Assembly: GCA_964551735.1 (NCBI GenBank)
Contig: CAZKEF010000023.1
Span: 1-64,000 of the forward strand
Reading direction: 5' to 3'
Length of the DNA: 64,000 nucleotides
From: DAOUAT01 sp964551735
Lineage (GTDB): Bacteria > Chloroflexota > Anaerolineae > CG2-30-64-16
Under the pieces are notes generated by a model. It saw only the letters and a program-made list of their open reading frames with translations. It had not been told where the DNA came from and made no database searches. This document shows, in pieces, positions 16,693 through 25,503 of this stretch (position 1 is its first letter; each line of letters opens with the position of its first letter). A program made the translations under genes and the position numbers.

Positions 16693-17847
16693 TCAGGCAG
16701 GCCGGTAGATCGCCAGGATGTTTTCCAGCGGCGTCTCCGGCGCGGCTTCGTGGGAGGGGCCAAGCACCAGGCCGCCCCTCGTGCCCCACAGGTCGTGCGC
16801 CCGTTGCACCTCGGCGCGCACCTCGGCCGGCGTCCCATTCACCAGCAGCTTTTGCACGTCAATGCCGCCGCTGACGCAGATGTCCTGCCCATAGCGCCGG
16901 TAGATGACCTCTAGCGCCATGTCCCGCGCGGAGGTCTGCACCACATCGAACACATCAATCCCCGCCTCGATCATCAGCGGCAACACCTGGTGTACGCTGC
17001 CGCAGCAGTGATAGCTGACGATCAGGCCGTAGCGTTTGGCCTCCGCGATCATCTGCCGGTAGAGCGGCTGAAAGTAGCGGCGGAAGAGCTTCGGCGCGAA
17101 CAGGATGCCATCCTGGCCCGCCACATCGTCCCACAGCGCGTACAACTCGGCCCTGGCGCCGAACGCGGCCAGGTAGCGCCGGCTGAACTCCAGGCAGAAC
17201 GCCCCGACCTCGCCGATCAGCCGTTCCGCCAGCGCCTGGTCCAGGGCCAGGTCTAGCAGAAACTGTTCCATGCCCCGCAGGTAGCAGCAGATCATGTAGA
17301 GGTTGTTCAGGATGCCCATGCAGAGGACGTGCTGGTCGCTGACGGCCAACGCCTCGTAGGCGAGTGGGCCGCCAGCCGGCAGGCCGGCCGGCGCCTGGCG
17401 GTTGACCAGGGCCTCGAAATCGAAGTACGCCAGCCGCCGCGTCAGATAGCCGGCGGGAATATCGCTGGCCCGCTCGATCCCGGCCAGCGGCGGCTCGACA
17501 TAAGCAGCATACTCGAAGCCCAGCGCATCCACGCCGCCGACGATGGCCGGAATGCCGAGGGTGTAGAAGGCGGACGCGTCGGTGACGTAGGGCGCCTGCG
17601 GTTGGGGGCCGCGGTAGGTGGGTAGGAAGGTGGCCCACGCGTCGGGTCTCGAGCCCGAAGACCAGAAGTCCGTGCCCAGGTTGGCGACCAACGCCTCGGC
17701 GGTCCCGAGGCTGCCGGCCGGGTCAAGCCCGAAGTGGGCCATCAGCCGCCGCGCCAGGACTTTGGCGCCGCGGAAGTGTGTCGGGATGCGGTCCACCGGT
17801 TGGCGCCGCGCGGCTGCCAGGTAACGCTGCTTGGGGTTCATGCTCAC
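16693..17847 (-). CDS. UroD-family protein
   Basis: This 384-residue UroD-superfamily protein starts with NPKQRYLAAARRQPVDRIP. The zinc-pair motif reads YHCCGS (His-x-Cys with an extra Cys) and the later motif LGPSHE keeps a His at the third-ligand position. It is more divergent than the 1664/11299 pair, with an ALWDDVAGQDG segment. Its start overlaps the last four bases of the upstream SMP-30 gene (ATGA), so the two are translationally coupled. It is the last gene of the long minus-strand block. Substrate unknown. Confidence 0.76.
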   Translation of the reverse strand: MSMNPKQRYLAAARRQPVDRIPTHFRGAKVLARRLMAHFGLDPAGSLGTAEALVANLGTDFWSSGSRPDAWATFLPTYRGPQPQAPYVTDASAFYTLGIPAIVGGVDALGFEYAAYVEPPLAGIERASDIPAGYLTRRLAYFDFEALVNRQAPAGLPAGGPLAYEALAVSDQHVLCMGILNNLYMICCYLRGMEQFLLDLALDQALAERLIGEVGAFCLEFSRRYLAAFGARAELYALWDDVAGQDGILFAPKLFRRYFQPLYRQMIAEAKRYGLIVSYHCCGSVHQVLPLMIEAGIDVFDVVQTSARDMALEVIYRRYGQDICVSGGIDVQKLLVNGTPAEVRAEVQRAHDLWGTRGGLVLGPSHEAAPETPLENILAIYRPA

Positions 17848-18722
17848 CCCGCGAATTTCGGCTCGGCCAGCCCCTGGATATCGGTGTGGACCACGAACAG
17901 GTCGCCTGAGCCTGGCGCGGCCTGGCGCTCGGCGTCTGTCAGCATCAGCCAGGCGGAGGTGACGTACAGATCCTTCAATTCAGGCCCGCCGAAGGCGCAA
18001 CTTGTGGGGTTTGGCACAGGCAGCTTCACCACTCGCTCGATCTTGCCGTCGGGGTCGTAGCGGGTGATGCGCCAGCCGCCCCACTGCGCGCTCCACACGC
18101 ACCCTTCCGCGTCCACGGTCAGCCCGTCGGGCAGGCCGTCGGCCTCGGGCACTCTGGCGAAGGAGCGCCGGTTGGCGATCTCGCCGGTGGCCGGGTCGAA
18201 GTCGAACGCCAGCAGCTCGTAGGCGAACTGCGCGGTGACGTACATGGTCCGGTTGTCCGGGCTCCAGCCCAGGCCGTTGGAGCAGGCCAGCCCGCCGGCC
18301 ATCTTGTCCACGTGACCGTTTGGTCCCAGGCGGTAGAGCGAACCTTCCGGCCGGAACTGGTCATCGGCATAGGTGGAGCCGGCCCAGAAGCGGCCTTGGC
18401 GGTCGGCCGAGCCGTCGTTGAAGCGCACCGGCCGGTTATCTGCTTCCGGGTCGTGGATGAATTCGCTCTGCCCGGTGCGCTCATCCCAGAAGTACAACCC
18501 CTGCCGGGTGGCGAACACGAAGCCGCCCCCGGCCCGGCGGGCCTGGCCTGTCACGGGTAAGCCCGGCGCCCAGCGTGTGAAGGCACTCGTCGCCGGGTCA
18601 AAGCGGAATACGGCCGGGCTGTTCCAGATGTCCAACCAGTACAACGCCCCCTCGTCGGCGTCCCAGCGCGGGCTTTCGCCCAATTCACTTTGCACGTTCA
18701 GGACATTCTCGATCTCGAACAC
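17844..18722 (-). CDS. SMP-30/gluconolactonase-family lactonase
   Basis: This 292-residue six-bladed propeller enzyme probably hydrolyses a sugar lactone to the free acid. The divalent-metal ligands expected in SMP-30 lactonases are visible: Glu in LGESPRWD near residue 18, Asn in RFNDG, Asn in CSNGLGWS and Asp in LPDGLTVD. The start is GTG 18722, after GGGAGAG. It is coupled to the UroD-family gene downstream. A lactonase fits uptake of a sugar or aldonate later fed through the kinase and epimerases encoded in this block. Confidence 0.85.
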   Translation of the reverse strand: MFEIENVLNVQSELGESPRWDADEGALYWLDIWNSPAVFRFDPATSAFTRWAPGLPVTGQARRAGGGFVFATRQGLYFWDERTGQSEFIHDPEADNRPVRFNDGSADRQGRFWAGSTYADDQFRPEGSLYRLGPNGHVDKMAGGLACSNGLGWSPDNRTMYVTAQFAYELLAFDFDPATGEIANRRSFARVPEADGLPDGLTVDAEGCVWSAQWGGWRITRYDPDGKIERVVKLPVPNPTSCAFGGPELKDLYVTSAWLMLTDAERQAAPGSGDLFVVHTDIQGLAEPKFAG

Positions 18723-18743
18723 GGTTGCTCTCCCTGCTGAAAG

Positions 18744-19271
18744 TCATGCCTCGTTCGTTGGATAGACGCGCTCCGGCGGCACGCGGCCTTGGGGCCGGGC
18801 GATGAGCTCGATGATGGCGCCGAGGTCCCTCTCGGTGTCCAGGTACGCATAGTGCCCGTCGCCATCGCGGCCGAAGCCGGCGCCATCCATGGTCATCCCC
18901 AGCCCTGCCGCGTCCGCCTGGGCCAGCGCCGCATCCATGTCATCCACCAGCACGCCGAGGTGATGGATGCCGTAGCCGTGCTCCCGCACGAAGTCGGCGT
19001 ATACCGAGTCGCCCCCGATCGGTTCGATCAGCTCGATGCGCAACGGCCCGATCCACGCCAGTGCGATGCGCATGGCATAGTCGGCCGGCTGGCCGCGATA
19101 GGTCATGTGGGCCACCAGCGGCTTGCCGTAGGTGTAGATGTGCCACGGCCCGATGCCGAACTGCTTCCAGTAGCACTCGACGGCGCGATCCAGATCTGGC
19201 ACGACCAGGCCCACCTGGGCGATGCCGCGCTTCAGAAATGGCAGAGGCTCGGAGGCCATTTGGGCAGGCAT
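18744..19271 (-). CDS. VOC (glyoxalase/epimerase-like) superfamily protein
   Basis: This 175-residue protein has two beta-alpha-beta-beta-beta repeats: one starting IAQVGLVVPDLDRAVECYW and a second with GIHHLGVLVDDMDAAL, ending in YLDTERDLGAIIELIA. Candidate metal ligands are the His in HHLGV and the Glu in the last strand. This arrangement is shared by methylmalonyl-CoA epimerase and many lyases and dioxygenases, so the reaction is not clear. It lies between the SorC gene and the lactonase; a sugar-derivative isomerase or lyase is a guess. Confidence 0.72.
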   Translation of the reverse strand: MPAQMASEPLPFLKRGIAQVGLVVPDLDRAVECYWKQFGIGPWHIYTYGKPLVAHMTYRGQPADYAMRIALAWIGPLRIELIEPIGGDSVYADFVREHGYGIHHLGVLVDDMDAALAQADAAGLGMTMDGAGFGRDGDGHYAYLDTERDLGAIIELIARPQGRVPPERVYPTNEA

Positions 19272-19289
19272 GTGTACCGTCCCGGCCTT

Positions 19290-20270
19290 TCAGAGCGAAG
19301 CTGGCGCGGGTTGGCGCGACTGGTGGTGCAATTCCAACACCAGGCGCGCCGCACGCGCATCGGTCACCAGACAGGTGCAGAAGCGCCCGCGCAGGCCGGC
19401 CAGGATGGCGCGCGCCTTTTCGACCCCGCCGGACACCGCGATCACGCGCGGGATACGCCGCAACGCCTCGGCGTCCAGGCTGATGGCCCGGCGGTTGGCC
19501 GCGATGTCGAGCCAGTGGCCCTGGGCGTCGAACTGATGGGCCACCACGTCGCCCACAACCCCGTCGGCGATCAGATTTTCGATCTCAGCGCGGGTGAGGT
19601 AGCCGGCGCGCAAGAGGCTGGATAACTCCGGTTGCGGGGTGCCGATGCCGATTAACGCCACGTCGGCGCGTGCGGCCAGCGCCAGTGTCTCTTCGATGGT
19701 GCGCTCGCGGCGCAACGCCGCGGCCAACGACTCATCCTCCACCAGCAGCGGCGCCGAGAGGAACCGGAACGATGCGCCAAGCTTCTGCGCCAGCCAGCGG
19801 CCCAGCTCCGCGCCATCCACCAGGGGATCGCCATGGCCCACCGCGCCGATGAGCTGGACCACGGTGGTATCAGGTATGGTGGTGGAGGGCATCGCGCTGA
19901 CCACTGCATGGACGGCGGTCCCCCAACTAATGCCGATCACGATGCCGCGGCGTAGCGACTGCTGCAGGCACCGCGCGCCCAGCTCGCCCAGGCGCTTGAG
20001 AAGCAGATTGTAGTCGTCTGGCGGCTCCGCCAGCACGGTCGCGTTGGCCAGGCCGAATTCCTCGCACAACTGGCGTTCCAACTCGGCATCAGTGCGTAGA
20101 GGATAGTGGACCTTGACCTCGACCAGGCCGGAGGCGCGCGCCTGATCCAGCAGGCGAGACACCATCGAGCGCGACTTGTTGATGCGCTCGGCAATCGCGG
20201 CCTGATCCAGGCCTTCCTCGTAATACCACAATGCAACCTGCGCGAGAAGGTCAAGGCGATCATCTTCCAT
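19290..20270 (-). CDS. SorC-family sugar-responsive transcriptional regulator with upstream operator
   Basis: This 326-residue regulator has a helix-turn-helix at about residues 20-46 (QAAIAERINKSRSMVSRLL), then a SorC effector domain with GISWGTA and QLIGAVGHG. It is the only one of the three SorC genes with its own promoter and a close copy of the shared palindrome (20423-20436) upstream. This makes it my first candidate for the regulator of the window-wide regulon, controlling itself. It heads a small group with the VOC, lactonase and UroD-family genes. Confidence 0.88.
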   Translation of the reverse strand: MEDDRLDLLAQVALWYYEEGLDQAAIAERINKSRSMVSRLLDQARASGLVEVKVHYPLRTDAELERQLCEEFGLANATVLAEPPDDYNLLLKRLGELGARCLQQSLRRGIVIGISWGTAVHAVVSAMPSTTIPDTTVVQLIGAVGHGDPLVDGAELGRWLAQKLGASFRFLSAPLLVEDESLAAALRRERTIEETLALAARADVALIGIGTPQPELSSLLRAGYLTRAEIENLIADGVVGDVVAHQFDAQGHWLDIAANRRAISLDAEALRRIPRVIAVSGGVEKARAILAGLRGRFCTCLVTDARAARLVLELHHQSRQPAPASL

Positions 20271-20386
20271 GGATTTTCGCTCCTCCGGCGGCCGCGCCGC
20301 TTCTTGTCAGGAACTGATCGTTTTCCGCCAATTGGACAGCAGCCTGGCAACTCAGGTAATCTTTGGCTACGTCCGCGGCGTTGTTG

Positions 20387-20436
20387 ATTATACCTTGTTC
20401 TTCGTTGCGCGCAATTTTCACATTCACATATGTGCA
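20387..20436 (-). promoter_or_regulatory. Promoter and palindromic operator upstream of SorC gene
   Basis: Reading leftward, the operator-like TTCACATATGTGCA (20423-20436; centre CACATATGTG is a perfect palindrome) is followed by TTGCGC (20414-20409), a 16-base spacer and TATAAT (20392-20387). The operator thus sits just upstream of the -35 box and overlaps the stop of the HAD gene. The SorC start is about 115 bases further on. Confidence 0.58.
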
Positions 20437-21236
20437 GCCGTTGCCCCGGTCAGCGCGTCTTCCCAGGCCGCGATCAGCGCCGCGATGTCTTCGAACACGA
20501 AGTCTGGGCCGTAGGCCAGCGCTTCGGCGCGCGTCGTCGAGCCGGAAAGCACCATGATGGTCCGCAGCCCGGCTCGCACACCGCCGATCATGTCGGTGTC
20601 CACCCGGTCGCCCAACGTGGCGGTGATTTCGGGTGTGGCGCCCATTTCCGCCATCGCCAGCTCGAACATGGCCGGCTCCGGCTTGCCGATCGCGATGGGC
20701 TGCGTCTCCGCGCCGGTGGCAATGGCCGCGATCAGCGCGCCGGTCCCGGGCACCAGCCCTTCCTCGGTCGGCCGCGTCGGATCGAGATTGGTGGCGTAGA
20801 ACCGCGCGCCCCCGCGGATCAGCAGGCACGCCCGCTTGATCTTGTCGTAGTTGACCCCCCAGTCAATGCTGGCGACAACGGCCTGCACGTCGCTGTCGGC
20901 CAGGACGAAGCCTTGTTCAAGCATCGCCTCCCGCAACGAGTTCTCGCCGAATACGTGGACGCGCGCGCCTGGCGGGAGCTCGCGCGCCATGATCAGCGCG
21001 GTCGCCGTGCCCGAGGTGATGATCTCGGCCGGCGCGACCTCGGCGCCCATCTTCTTCAGCTTGGCCGCGTACTGCGTCGGCGTGCTGCCGGAGTTGTTGG
21101 TCGCCAGCCGGAACCCGATGCCGTGCCCGCGCAGGAACGCGAAGAACTCCGGCAGTCTCGGCAGCGGGTCGTTCCCCCGATACAAGACCCCGTCCATGTC
21201 AATGACGAGGTGGGTGATGTTGCGTAGATGTGTCAA
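20424..21236 (-). CDS. HAD-IIA family phosphatase (NagD-like)
   Basis: This is a 270-residue HAD-superfamily hydrolase that probably dephosphorylates a sugar phosphate or p-nitrophenyl-type substrate. Motif I is DMDGVLYRG near the start, motif II lies in LATNNSG, and motif III/IV in GDRVDTDMIGG; the C2-type cap between them is typical of NagD/AraL. I prefer TTG 21236 (GGAG 6 bases upstream) over ATG 21293, because the extra residues are a translation of a heptamer repeat (21246-21323). AraL-type enzymes remove excess sugar phosphates, which fits the neighbouring kinase. Confidence 0.8.
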   Translation of the reverse strand: MTHLRNITHLVIDMDGVLYRGNDPLPRLPEFFAFLRGHGIGFRLATNNSGSTPTQYAAKLKKMGAEVAPAEIITSGTATALIMARELPPGARVHVFGENSLREAMLEQGFVLADSDVQAVVASIDWGVNYDKIKRACLLIRGGARFYATNLDPTRPTEEGLVPGTGALIAAIATGAETQPIAIGKPEPAMFELAMAEMGATPEITATLGDRVDTDMIGGVRAGLRTIMVLSGSTTRAEALAYGPDFVFEDIAALIAAWEDALTGATAAHM

Positions 21237-21245
21237 GGGTTGCTC

Positions 21246-21323
21246 CGTGGTGCGTGGTGCGTGTTGCGTATTGCGTACTGCATTGTGCGTCATTCGTCAT
21301 CCGTCGTCCGTCATCCGTCGTTC
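21246..21323. repeat. Degenerate heptamer tract (GTGCGTN / GTCATCC type)
   Basis: The region is a run of near-heptamers such as GTGCGTG, TTGCGTA, TCATCCG and TCGTCCG. The same style of repeat occurs at 36582-36648, 42691-42815 and inside the E2 gene (54911-54963). The stop codon and last residues of the LyxK-like gene lie inside this tract. Confidence 0.7.
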
Positions 21324-22846
21324 GCCAAGCGCGCCAACCGGTTCCAGGGCTCTTTCAGGGCTTCCAGGATGTTGATGTACTCCCGGTAACGGGCCAGGTA
21401 GGCGGGGGCAGTCTCCGGGTTGGGTTGGTGGACGCGTTCGACCTGTACGACTTTGGCGACGGCCTCCGCGTAGTCACGATAGACCCCGGCGCCGATGCCG
21501 GCCGCCAGCGCGACCCCGCGCGCGGCCACTTCCGCGCCTTCGGGGACCTCGATGGGCAGACCCAGCGCGTCGGCGAACATCTGCGTCCAGACGTGGCTAT
21601 GCGAGCCGCCGCCGGTCATGCGCGCTTTGTCGATCACGGCCCCGGCTGCCCGCAGCTTCTCGATGTGGTGCAGGTGGCCGTAAACCACCCCTTCGTACAG
21701 GGCGCGCAGGACGTGCGCCTTGGTGTGCCAGGCGCCCAGCCCATAGAAACCGGCCCGCGCCGTCGCCTGCACATCGGAGCCGAACAGGTAGGGATGGAAA
21801 ATGATGTCCACGCTGCCCGGCGCCAACGCAGCCACCTTCTCGTTGCATACGTCGTACACCGAGATGCCGCGCGCCTCGGCCTCCTGCTTCTCCTCGAAGC
21901 AGAAGTTGCTGACAAACCATTCCAGGTTGGTGGCTGATGTGGCGCTGGCTTCGATGGTGAGCCACATGCCGGGGACGGCGTACAGCGAGCATTGGTAAAG
22001 CCGCTTGTCGATGATGGGGTCGTTGGTGACGACCTCGTTAATGCTCCAGGTGCCCGCGATGATGCACAGCACGCCATCGCTGATCACCCCGGCCCCAATG
22101 GCCGCGGCGTCTATGTCGAACAGGCCGCCCGTGACCGGTGTGCCCGCAGCTAACCCGGTGAGCGCGGCGGCCGCCGGTGTCACGTGGCCGGCGACTTCAT
22201 GCCCCCAGACGGGCCGCGGCAGGGCGGGCAGCATTTCGGGGATGCCGTAGAGCTCCAGCAGTTCGCGTGAGTACTTGCGATTGGGCGAGTCGAACAGGCT
22301 GCTGCCGCTGATGATGGTGTAGTCCGTGGTGTGCTCACCGGTCAGGCAATACTTGATGTAGTCGGTACACATCATCACCTTGCCGATCCGGCGGTAGGTG
22401 TCCGGCTCGTGGCGTTTCAGCCAGGCCAGCAGCACGCTGGGCTGCGCGGCCCAGCAGGCCTGTTGGATGTAGGGGAAGGCCTGATCGCGCACGCCGCCCG
22501 GCCGGTTCCACTCGTCCACGATATCGGCCCCGCGGCCGTCCATGGATGCGATGCTGGGCCGAAATGCCTGGCCGTCGCGATCCAGCACGTACAAGCCATT
22601 GCCGTGGCCCGAATTGCCGATGGCGAGGATGTCACCAGGGTTGACGCCCGTCGTCTCGATCACTTCGCGGATCGCCTCGGCGGTTTTCGGCCAGATCACA
22701 GCCATAGCGCGCTCGGTATAGCCCGGTTTGGGATAGTGTACTTCGATCTTGCGGCTGGCGACCCCGATCGTGCGGCCCTCCAGATCGAAGAGCGCGACCT
22801 TAGAGAGGGTCAGGCCGTTGTCAATTCCCATGAGATACTTACCCAT
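21311..22846 (-). CDS. lyxK: FGGY-family carbohydrate kinase, LyxK-like (L-xylulose kinase)
   Basis: This 511-residue sugar kinase is probably for L-xylulose, 3-keto-L-gulonate or a similar ketose. The ATPase core opens GIDNGLTLSKVALFD. Several segments closely track E. coli LyxK: SGHGNGLYVLDRDG, GGLFDIDAAAIGAG, EASATSATNLEWF (EASPTSSGNLEWF in LyxK) and LRALYEGVVYGHLHH. ATG 22846 has GGAGGTGACG in front; ATG 22858 would lie on that ribosome site. Its product, L-xylulose 5-phosphate, is the substrate of the UlaE-type enzyme at 34587. The last codons come from a repeat tract. Confidence 0.75.
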   Translation of the reverse strand: MGKYLMGIDNGLTLSKVALFDLEGRTIGVASRKIEVHYPKPGYTERAMAVIWPKTAEAIREVIETTGVNPGDILAIGNSGHGNGLYVLDRDGQAFRPSIASMDGRGADIVDEWNRPGGVRDQAFPYIQQACWAAQPSVLLAWLKRHEPDTYRRIGKVMMCTDYIKYCLTGEHTTDYTIISGSSLFDSPNRKYSRELLELYGIPEMLPALPRPVWGHEVAGHVTPAAAALTGLAAGTPVTGGLFDIDAAAIGAGVISDGVLCIIAGTWSINEVVTNDPIIDKRLYQCSLYAVPGMWLTIEASATSATNLEWFVSNFCFEEKQEAEARGISVYDVCNEKVAALAPGSVDIIFHPYLFGSDVQATARAGFYGLGAWHTKAHVLRALYEGVVYGHLHHIEKLRAAGAVIDKARMTGGGSHSHVWTQMFADALGLPIEVPEGAEVAARGVALAAGIGAGVYRDYAEAVAKVVQVERVHQPNPETAPAYLARYREYINILEALKEPWNRLARLANDG

Positions 22847-22860
22847 CGTCACCTCCATCG

Positions 22861-22965
22861 GTTCGTAATAGCGACTTCAGTCGCTGGATGGCTGGCAGTA
22901 ACGACTGAAGTCGTTACTACGAACTGCATGGCTGATGGCAACGACTGAAGTCGTTACTACGAACT
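22861..22965. repeat. Three copies of a short palindromic element
   Basis: The unit (GTAACGACTGAAGTCGTTAC, itself an inverted repeat, followed by TACGAACT) occurs at 22897-22925 and 22937-22965, with a third diverged copy reversed at 22861-22885. Each can fold into a hairpin, so the array may act as an mRNA barrier between the GldA-like and LyxK-like genes. There are no cas genes and the spacing is irregular, so it is not a CRISPR. Confidence 0.75.
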
Positions 22966-22969
22966 GCGT

Positions 22970-24073
22970 TTACTTGCCTGCCAGCTTGCGCCGTTCATGG
23001 CCCAGCGCGTCGGCCGCAACCATCGCGCTGTAAAGGTCGAACGGCGTCACGGTGAAGACGTGGTTGTGCGCGATGGAGCCCGGCCCGGCGAACCCGGCCG
23101 CCAGCTCCTGCAATTGCTCCTTGCTGATGCCACCGATGCCCAGCTCCTCAAACGTGACCGGCAGGCCGACGGCCACCATGAAGTCCACCACGCGCAGCCG
23201 CTCGGCCACGGGGATGTCCTCGTCCATGCAGAGCTGCGCGGCCAGGCCAAAGGCCACGCGCTCGCCGTGCGAGAACGCCTTAGCCACCGAGGTCAGGCCA
23301 TTGCCGATGGCGTGGGCCGTGGCGACGCCGCCGCTCTCGAAGCCCAGGCCAGAGAGCAGGGTGTTCGCCTCGACCACCTTTTCCACAGCGGGCGTCACGA
23401 TGTGGAGCTTACAATCGCGCTTCGCATCTACGCCAAACTCCAGGATCGTCTCGCCGCACAGCTTGGCCAGATTCATCGCGGCCAGGGTGGCGACCCCGCC
23501 AGCCAGGCTGGTCCGGCGACCCTTGAATGCAGCCTCGGCCTCGTACCAGGTGCAGAGGCCGTCGCCCATGCCGGAGACGAGCCAGCGCGCCTCCGCGTTG
23601 ACGATCACCTGGGTGTCCACCAGCACCAGGTCGGGGTTGGCCGGCCAGATGTCCCAGCCCTCGAAGTCGCCATCGCAGGTGTAGTAGACGGTGGCTGCGC
23701 TCGTCGGCGCGTCGTTGCTGGCGATGGTGGGGATCGACGCGAACTTGACGCCCGCGCCCATCGCGATCGCCTTGCCCAGGTCAATAGCCTTGCCGCCGCC
23801 CAGGCCGACCACCATGTCCGCGCCCTCGGCCTTGACCTTCTCCACGCCCGCGGTCACCTGTGGCCGGTCGCATTCGCCGTTGAAGACGTACGAGAGCAGC
23901 TCAATTTTGTGTTCGGCCAGGCTCTGGCGCACCAAGTCACCGAAGGCCTGGCTGACGTTGGGCCCCCAGGCCACCAGCGCGCGCTTGCCCAGCGGGGCCA
24001 GGTATTTGCCGATTTCCTTCAAAACGCCCACGCCCTGGACATAACGCCGCGGTGCGATGAAAACCTTGATCAT
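22970..24073 (-). CDS. Iron-containing (GldA-like) polyol dehydrogenase
   Basis: This 367-residue NAD-dependent dehydrogenase is close to glycerol dehydrogenase. Cofactor motif GGGKAIDLGKAIA and FASIPTIASNDAPTSA match the GldA subgroup. Metal-binding His residues are seen in ATAHAIGNGL and FSHGERVAFG. ATG 24073 follows AAGGAGG; longer in-frame codons upstream cross a hairpin and are not conserved. The likely reaction is oxidation of a polyol to a ketose, which could make the substrate of the LyxK-like kinase encoded next. The exact polyol is unknown. Confidence 0.84.
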   Translation of the reverse strand: MIKVFIAPRRYVQGVGVLKEIGKYLAPLGKRALVAWGPNVSQAFGDLVRQSLAEHKIELLSYVFNGECDRPQVTAGVEKVKAEGADMVVGLGGGKAIDLGKAIAMGAGVKFASIPTIASNDAPTSAATVYYTCDGDFEGWDIWPANPDLVLVDTQVIVNAEARWLVSGMGDGLCTWYEAEAAFKGRRTSLAGGVATLAAMNLAKLCGETILEFGVDAKRDCKLHIVTPAVEKVVEANTLLSGLGFESGGVATAHAIGNGLTSVAKAFSHGERVAFGLAAQLCMDEDIPVAERLRVVDFMVAVGLPVTFEELGIGGISKEQLQELAAGFAGPGSIAHNHVFTVTPFDLYSAMVAADALGHERRKLAGK

Positions 24074-24086
24074 TTGTTGCCTCCTT

Positions 24087-24111
24087 GCGGGCAGGCGCGA
24101 GGCCTGCCCGC
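24087..24111. repeat. Perfect 10-bp hairpin between SnoaL-like and GldA-like genes
   Basis: Arms 24087-24096 and 24102-24111 pair perfectly around a 5-base loop (GCGGGCAGGC with GCCTGCCCGC). There is no T-run, so it is probably an intercistronic mRNA structure or part of the GGGCAGGCGC-type repeat family of this scaffold. Confidence 0.55.
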
Positions 24112-24126
24112 TACACCATGCCGATA

Positions 24127-24528
24127 TCATGCCTGCATTTGCCGGGCCATGTCACCGCTGTCATACAGCTCCCAGCCTTCGGCCAGCTTGCCGTTTTCGA
24201 TCCGGAACGTGCTGATGGCCGCGATGCGGATGGCGTTGCCTTTGGCCTTGAGCTCGCCGAAGTCGGCTGTGTGCTTGCAGAGGAGGGCGAAGTGGCAGTC
24301 CACCAGATCTCCCTCGGCGACCATGCGGTCAATCTCGACCCGCATCTCGCTGAAAACACTGCCCAGGACGGCGGTGAACCACTGTTTCACGCCCTCCGGG
24401 CCTTTGGGCATGCCGGGCAAGAAGTGGTGGTCGAAGTAATCCTCCGCCACGATCTCTTCGATCCCGGACAGATCCCCAGTGCCAGCCGCATAGAAGCGGC
24501 GAACCAACACTTTGTTTACCTCGGACAT
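24127..24528 (-). CDS. SnoaL-like (ester cyclase / NTF2-fold) protein
   Basis: This 133-residue NTF2-fold protein starts NKVLVRRFYAAGTGD, with a DYFDHHF segment and a conserved GPEGVKQWFTAVLGSVF, typical of the SnoaL-like polyketide cyclase family. Such proteins often have lyase, isomerase or unknown small-molecule roles. No secretion signal is seen. It lies between a secreted SUMF1-domain lipoprotein and the polyol dehydrogenase. The reaction cannot be inferred. Confidence 0.75.
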   Translation of the reverse strand: MSEVNKVLVRRFYAAGTGDLSGIEEIVAEDYFDHHFLPGMPKGPEGVKQWFTAVLGSVFSEMRVEIDRMVAEGDLVDCHFALLCKHTADFGELKAKGNAIRIAAISTFRIENGKLAEGWELYDSGDMARQMQA

Positions 24529-24558
24529 GGGACACCTCTTAAGTAGATTGATGGAGCG

Positions 24559-25503
24559 CTAATCGCTCTGTGCGCAACGAAACCCGTTGGTCGGGTCGAA
24601 CAGGATGAAGTCGCCCGGAAAGGGCGGCAGCCGGTAGGCCACGCGCGATTCGTGGCGCTCGTTGATCCACGAACCCCCGCGCAGGGTGCGGGTCCCCTTC
24701 GCTTCGAGGTCCTCACGACCATCGTCGGGGTCGTAAGGATAGCTTCGGTGCAGCGTGCTGCACCATTCCCAGGCATTGCCCGTCATATCGCAGGCGCCAT
24801 AGGGGCTGCCCGCTCCCGCCTCCCGGCAAAACTGGCCGGCCGGCGTGGTGTGCCGCAGCCCCAGTTCCGCGGTGTTGACGCGCTGCGGATTCCAGATATC
24901 ACCCCATGGATACTTGAGCTTGCGGCTCTGCTCCTGATCCCACCCGGCGGCCTTCTCCCACTCAGCCTCGCTCGGCAGCCGGGCGCCGGCCCACCGGCAG
25001 TAGGCCACCGCCTCGTACCACACCACGCCCACCACCGGCAGGTCGGGCAGGTTCCACGCCGCCTGATCCCAGTACTGCGGCTGGGCGCGCGTTTCGCGAG
25101 CCTTCCAGTCCCAGCCCGCCTCTGTCCATAAGCTGCGCTGGTCATAGCCGCCCGCTTCGATGAAGAGCCGATACTGCCGGTTGGTGACCTCGTACTGGTC
25201 AATCCAGAACGCGGGCAGGCTTACTTCGTGCGCAGGCCTCTCCCAGTCGAACCAATCGTTTGGACAGGTCGTACACTCCTGCAGCACGGCGGTGATCTCG
25301 TCGGCGGTGCTGCCCATGCGGAACGGGCCCGCAGGCACGAAGACCAGCGGTGCGTCATCAGCCGGTCGCGTCTTCGTGGCGATGGGCGTCGGTTGCGGCC
25401 GGCTGCTCTCCGTGCTTGTTGGCGTGGTTGGCGCGGTGCATGCGGCCAAAAAGCCCAGGGCACATAATGCCAACAAAGCTCCGCCAACTGCCCTCGTTGT
25501 CAC
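24559..25503 (-). CDS. Lipoprotein with formylglycine-generating-enzyme (SUMF1) domain
   Basis: The 314-residue product has a lipoprotein signal with lipobox LAAC (Cys22), a Thr/Pro/Ser-rich linker, then an FGE/SUMF1 domain from about residue 52: FVPAGPFRMGS, EVTNRQYRLFI, ARLPSEAEWEKAA, GNAWEWCS and a C-terminal LRGGSWI plus NGFRCA. In most outer-surface members this fold serves as a binding or unknown module, not as sulfatase activation. No sulfatase is nearby. Its start overlaps the stop of the upstream permease gene by four bases, so it may be an accessory part of that transporter. Confidence 0.85.
   Translation of the reverse strand: MTTRAVGGALLALCALGFLAACTAPTTPTSTESSRPQPTPIATKTRPADDAPLVFVPAGPFRMGSTADEITAVLQECTTCPNDWFDWERPAHEVSLPAFWIDQYEVTNRQYRLFIEAGGYDQRSLWTEAGWDWKARETRAQPQYWDQAAWNLPDLPVVGVVWYEAVAYCRWAGARLPSEAEWEKAAGWDQEQSRKLKYPWGDIWNPQRVNTAELGLRHTTPAGQFCREAGAGSPYGACDMTGNAWEWCSTLHRSYPYDPDDGREDLEAKGTRTLRGGSWINERHESRVAYRLPPFPGDFILFDPTNGFRCAQSD

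Noticed and set aside
22861..22965. Repeated palindromes as a CRISPR array
   Set aside because: There are only three units, one of them reversed, with irregular short spacing and no cas genes.
22997..24439. Plus-strand open frame of 480 codons
   Set aside because: It lies opposite the GldA-like gene, which has clear dehydrogenase motifs; this frame has none.
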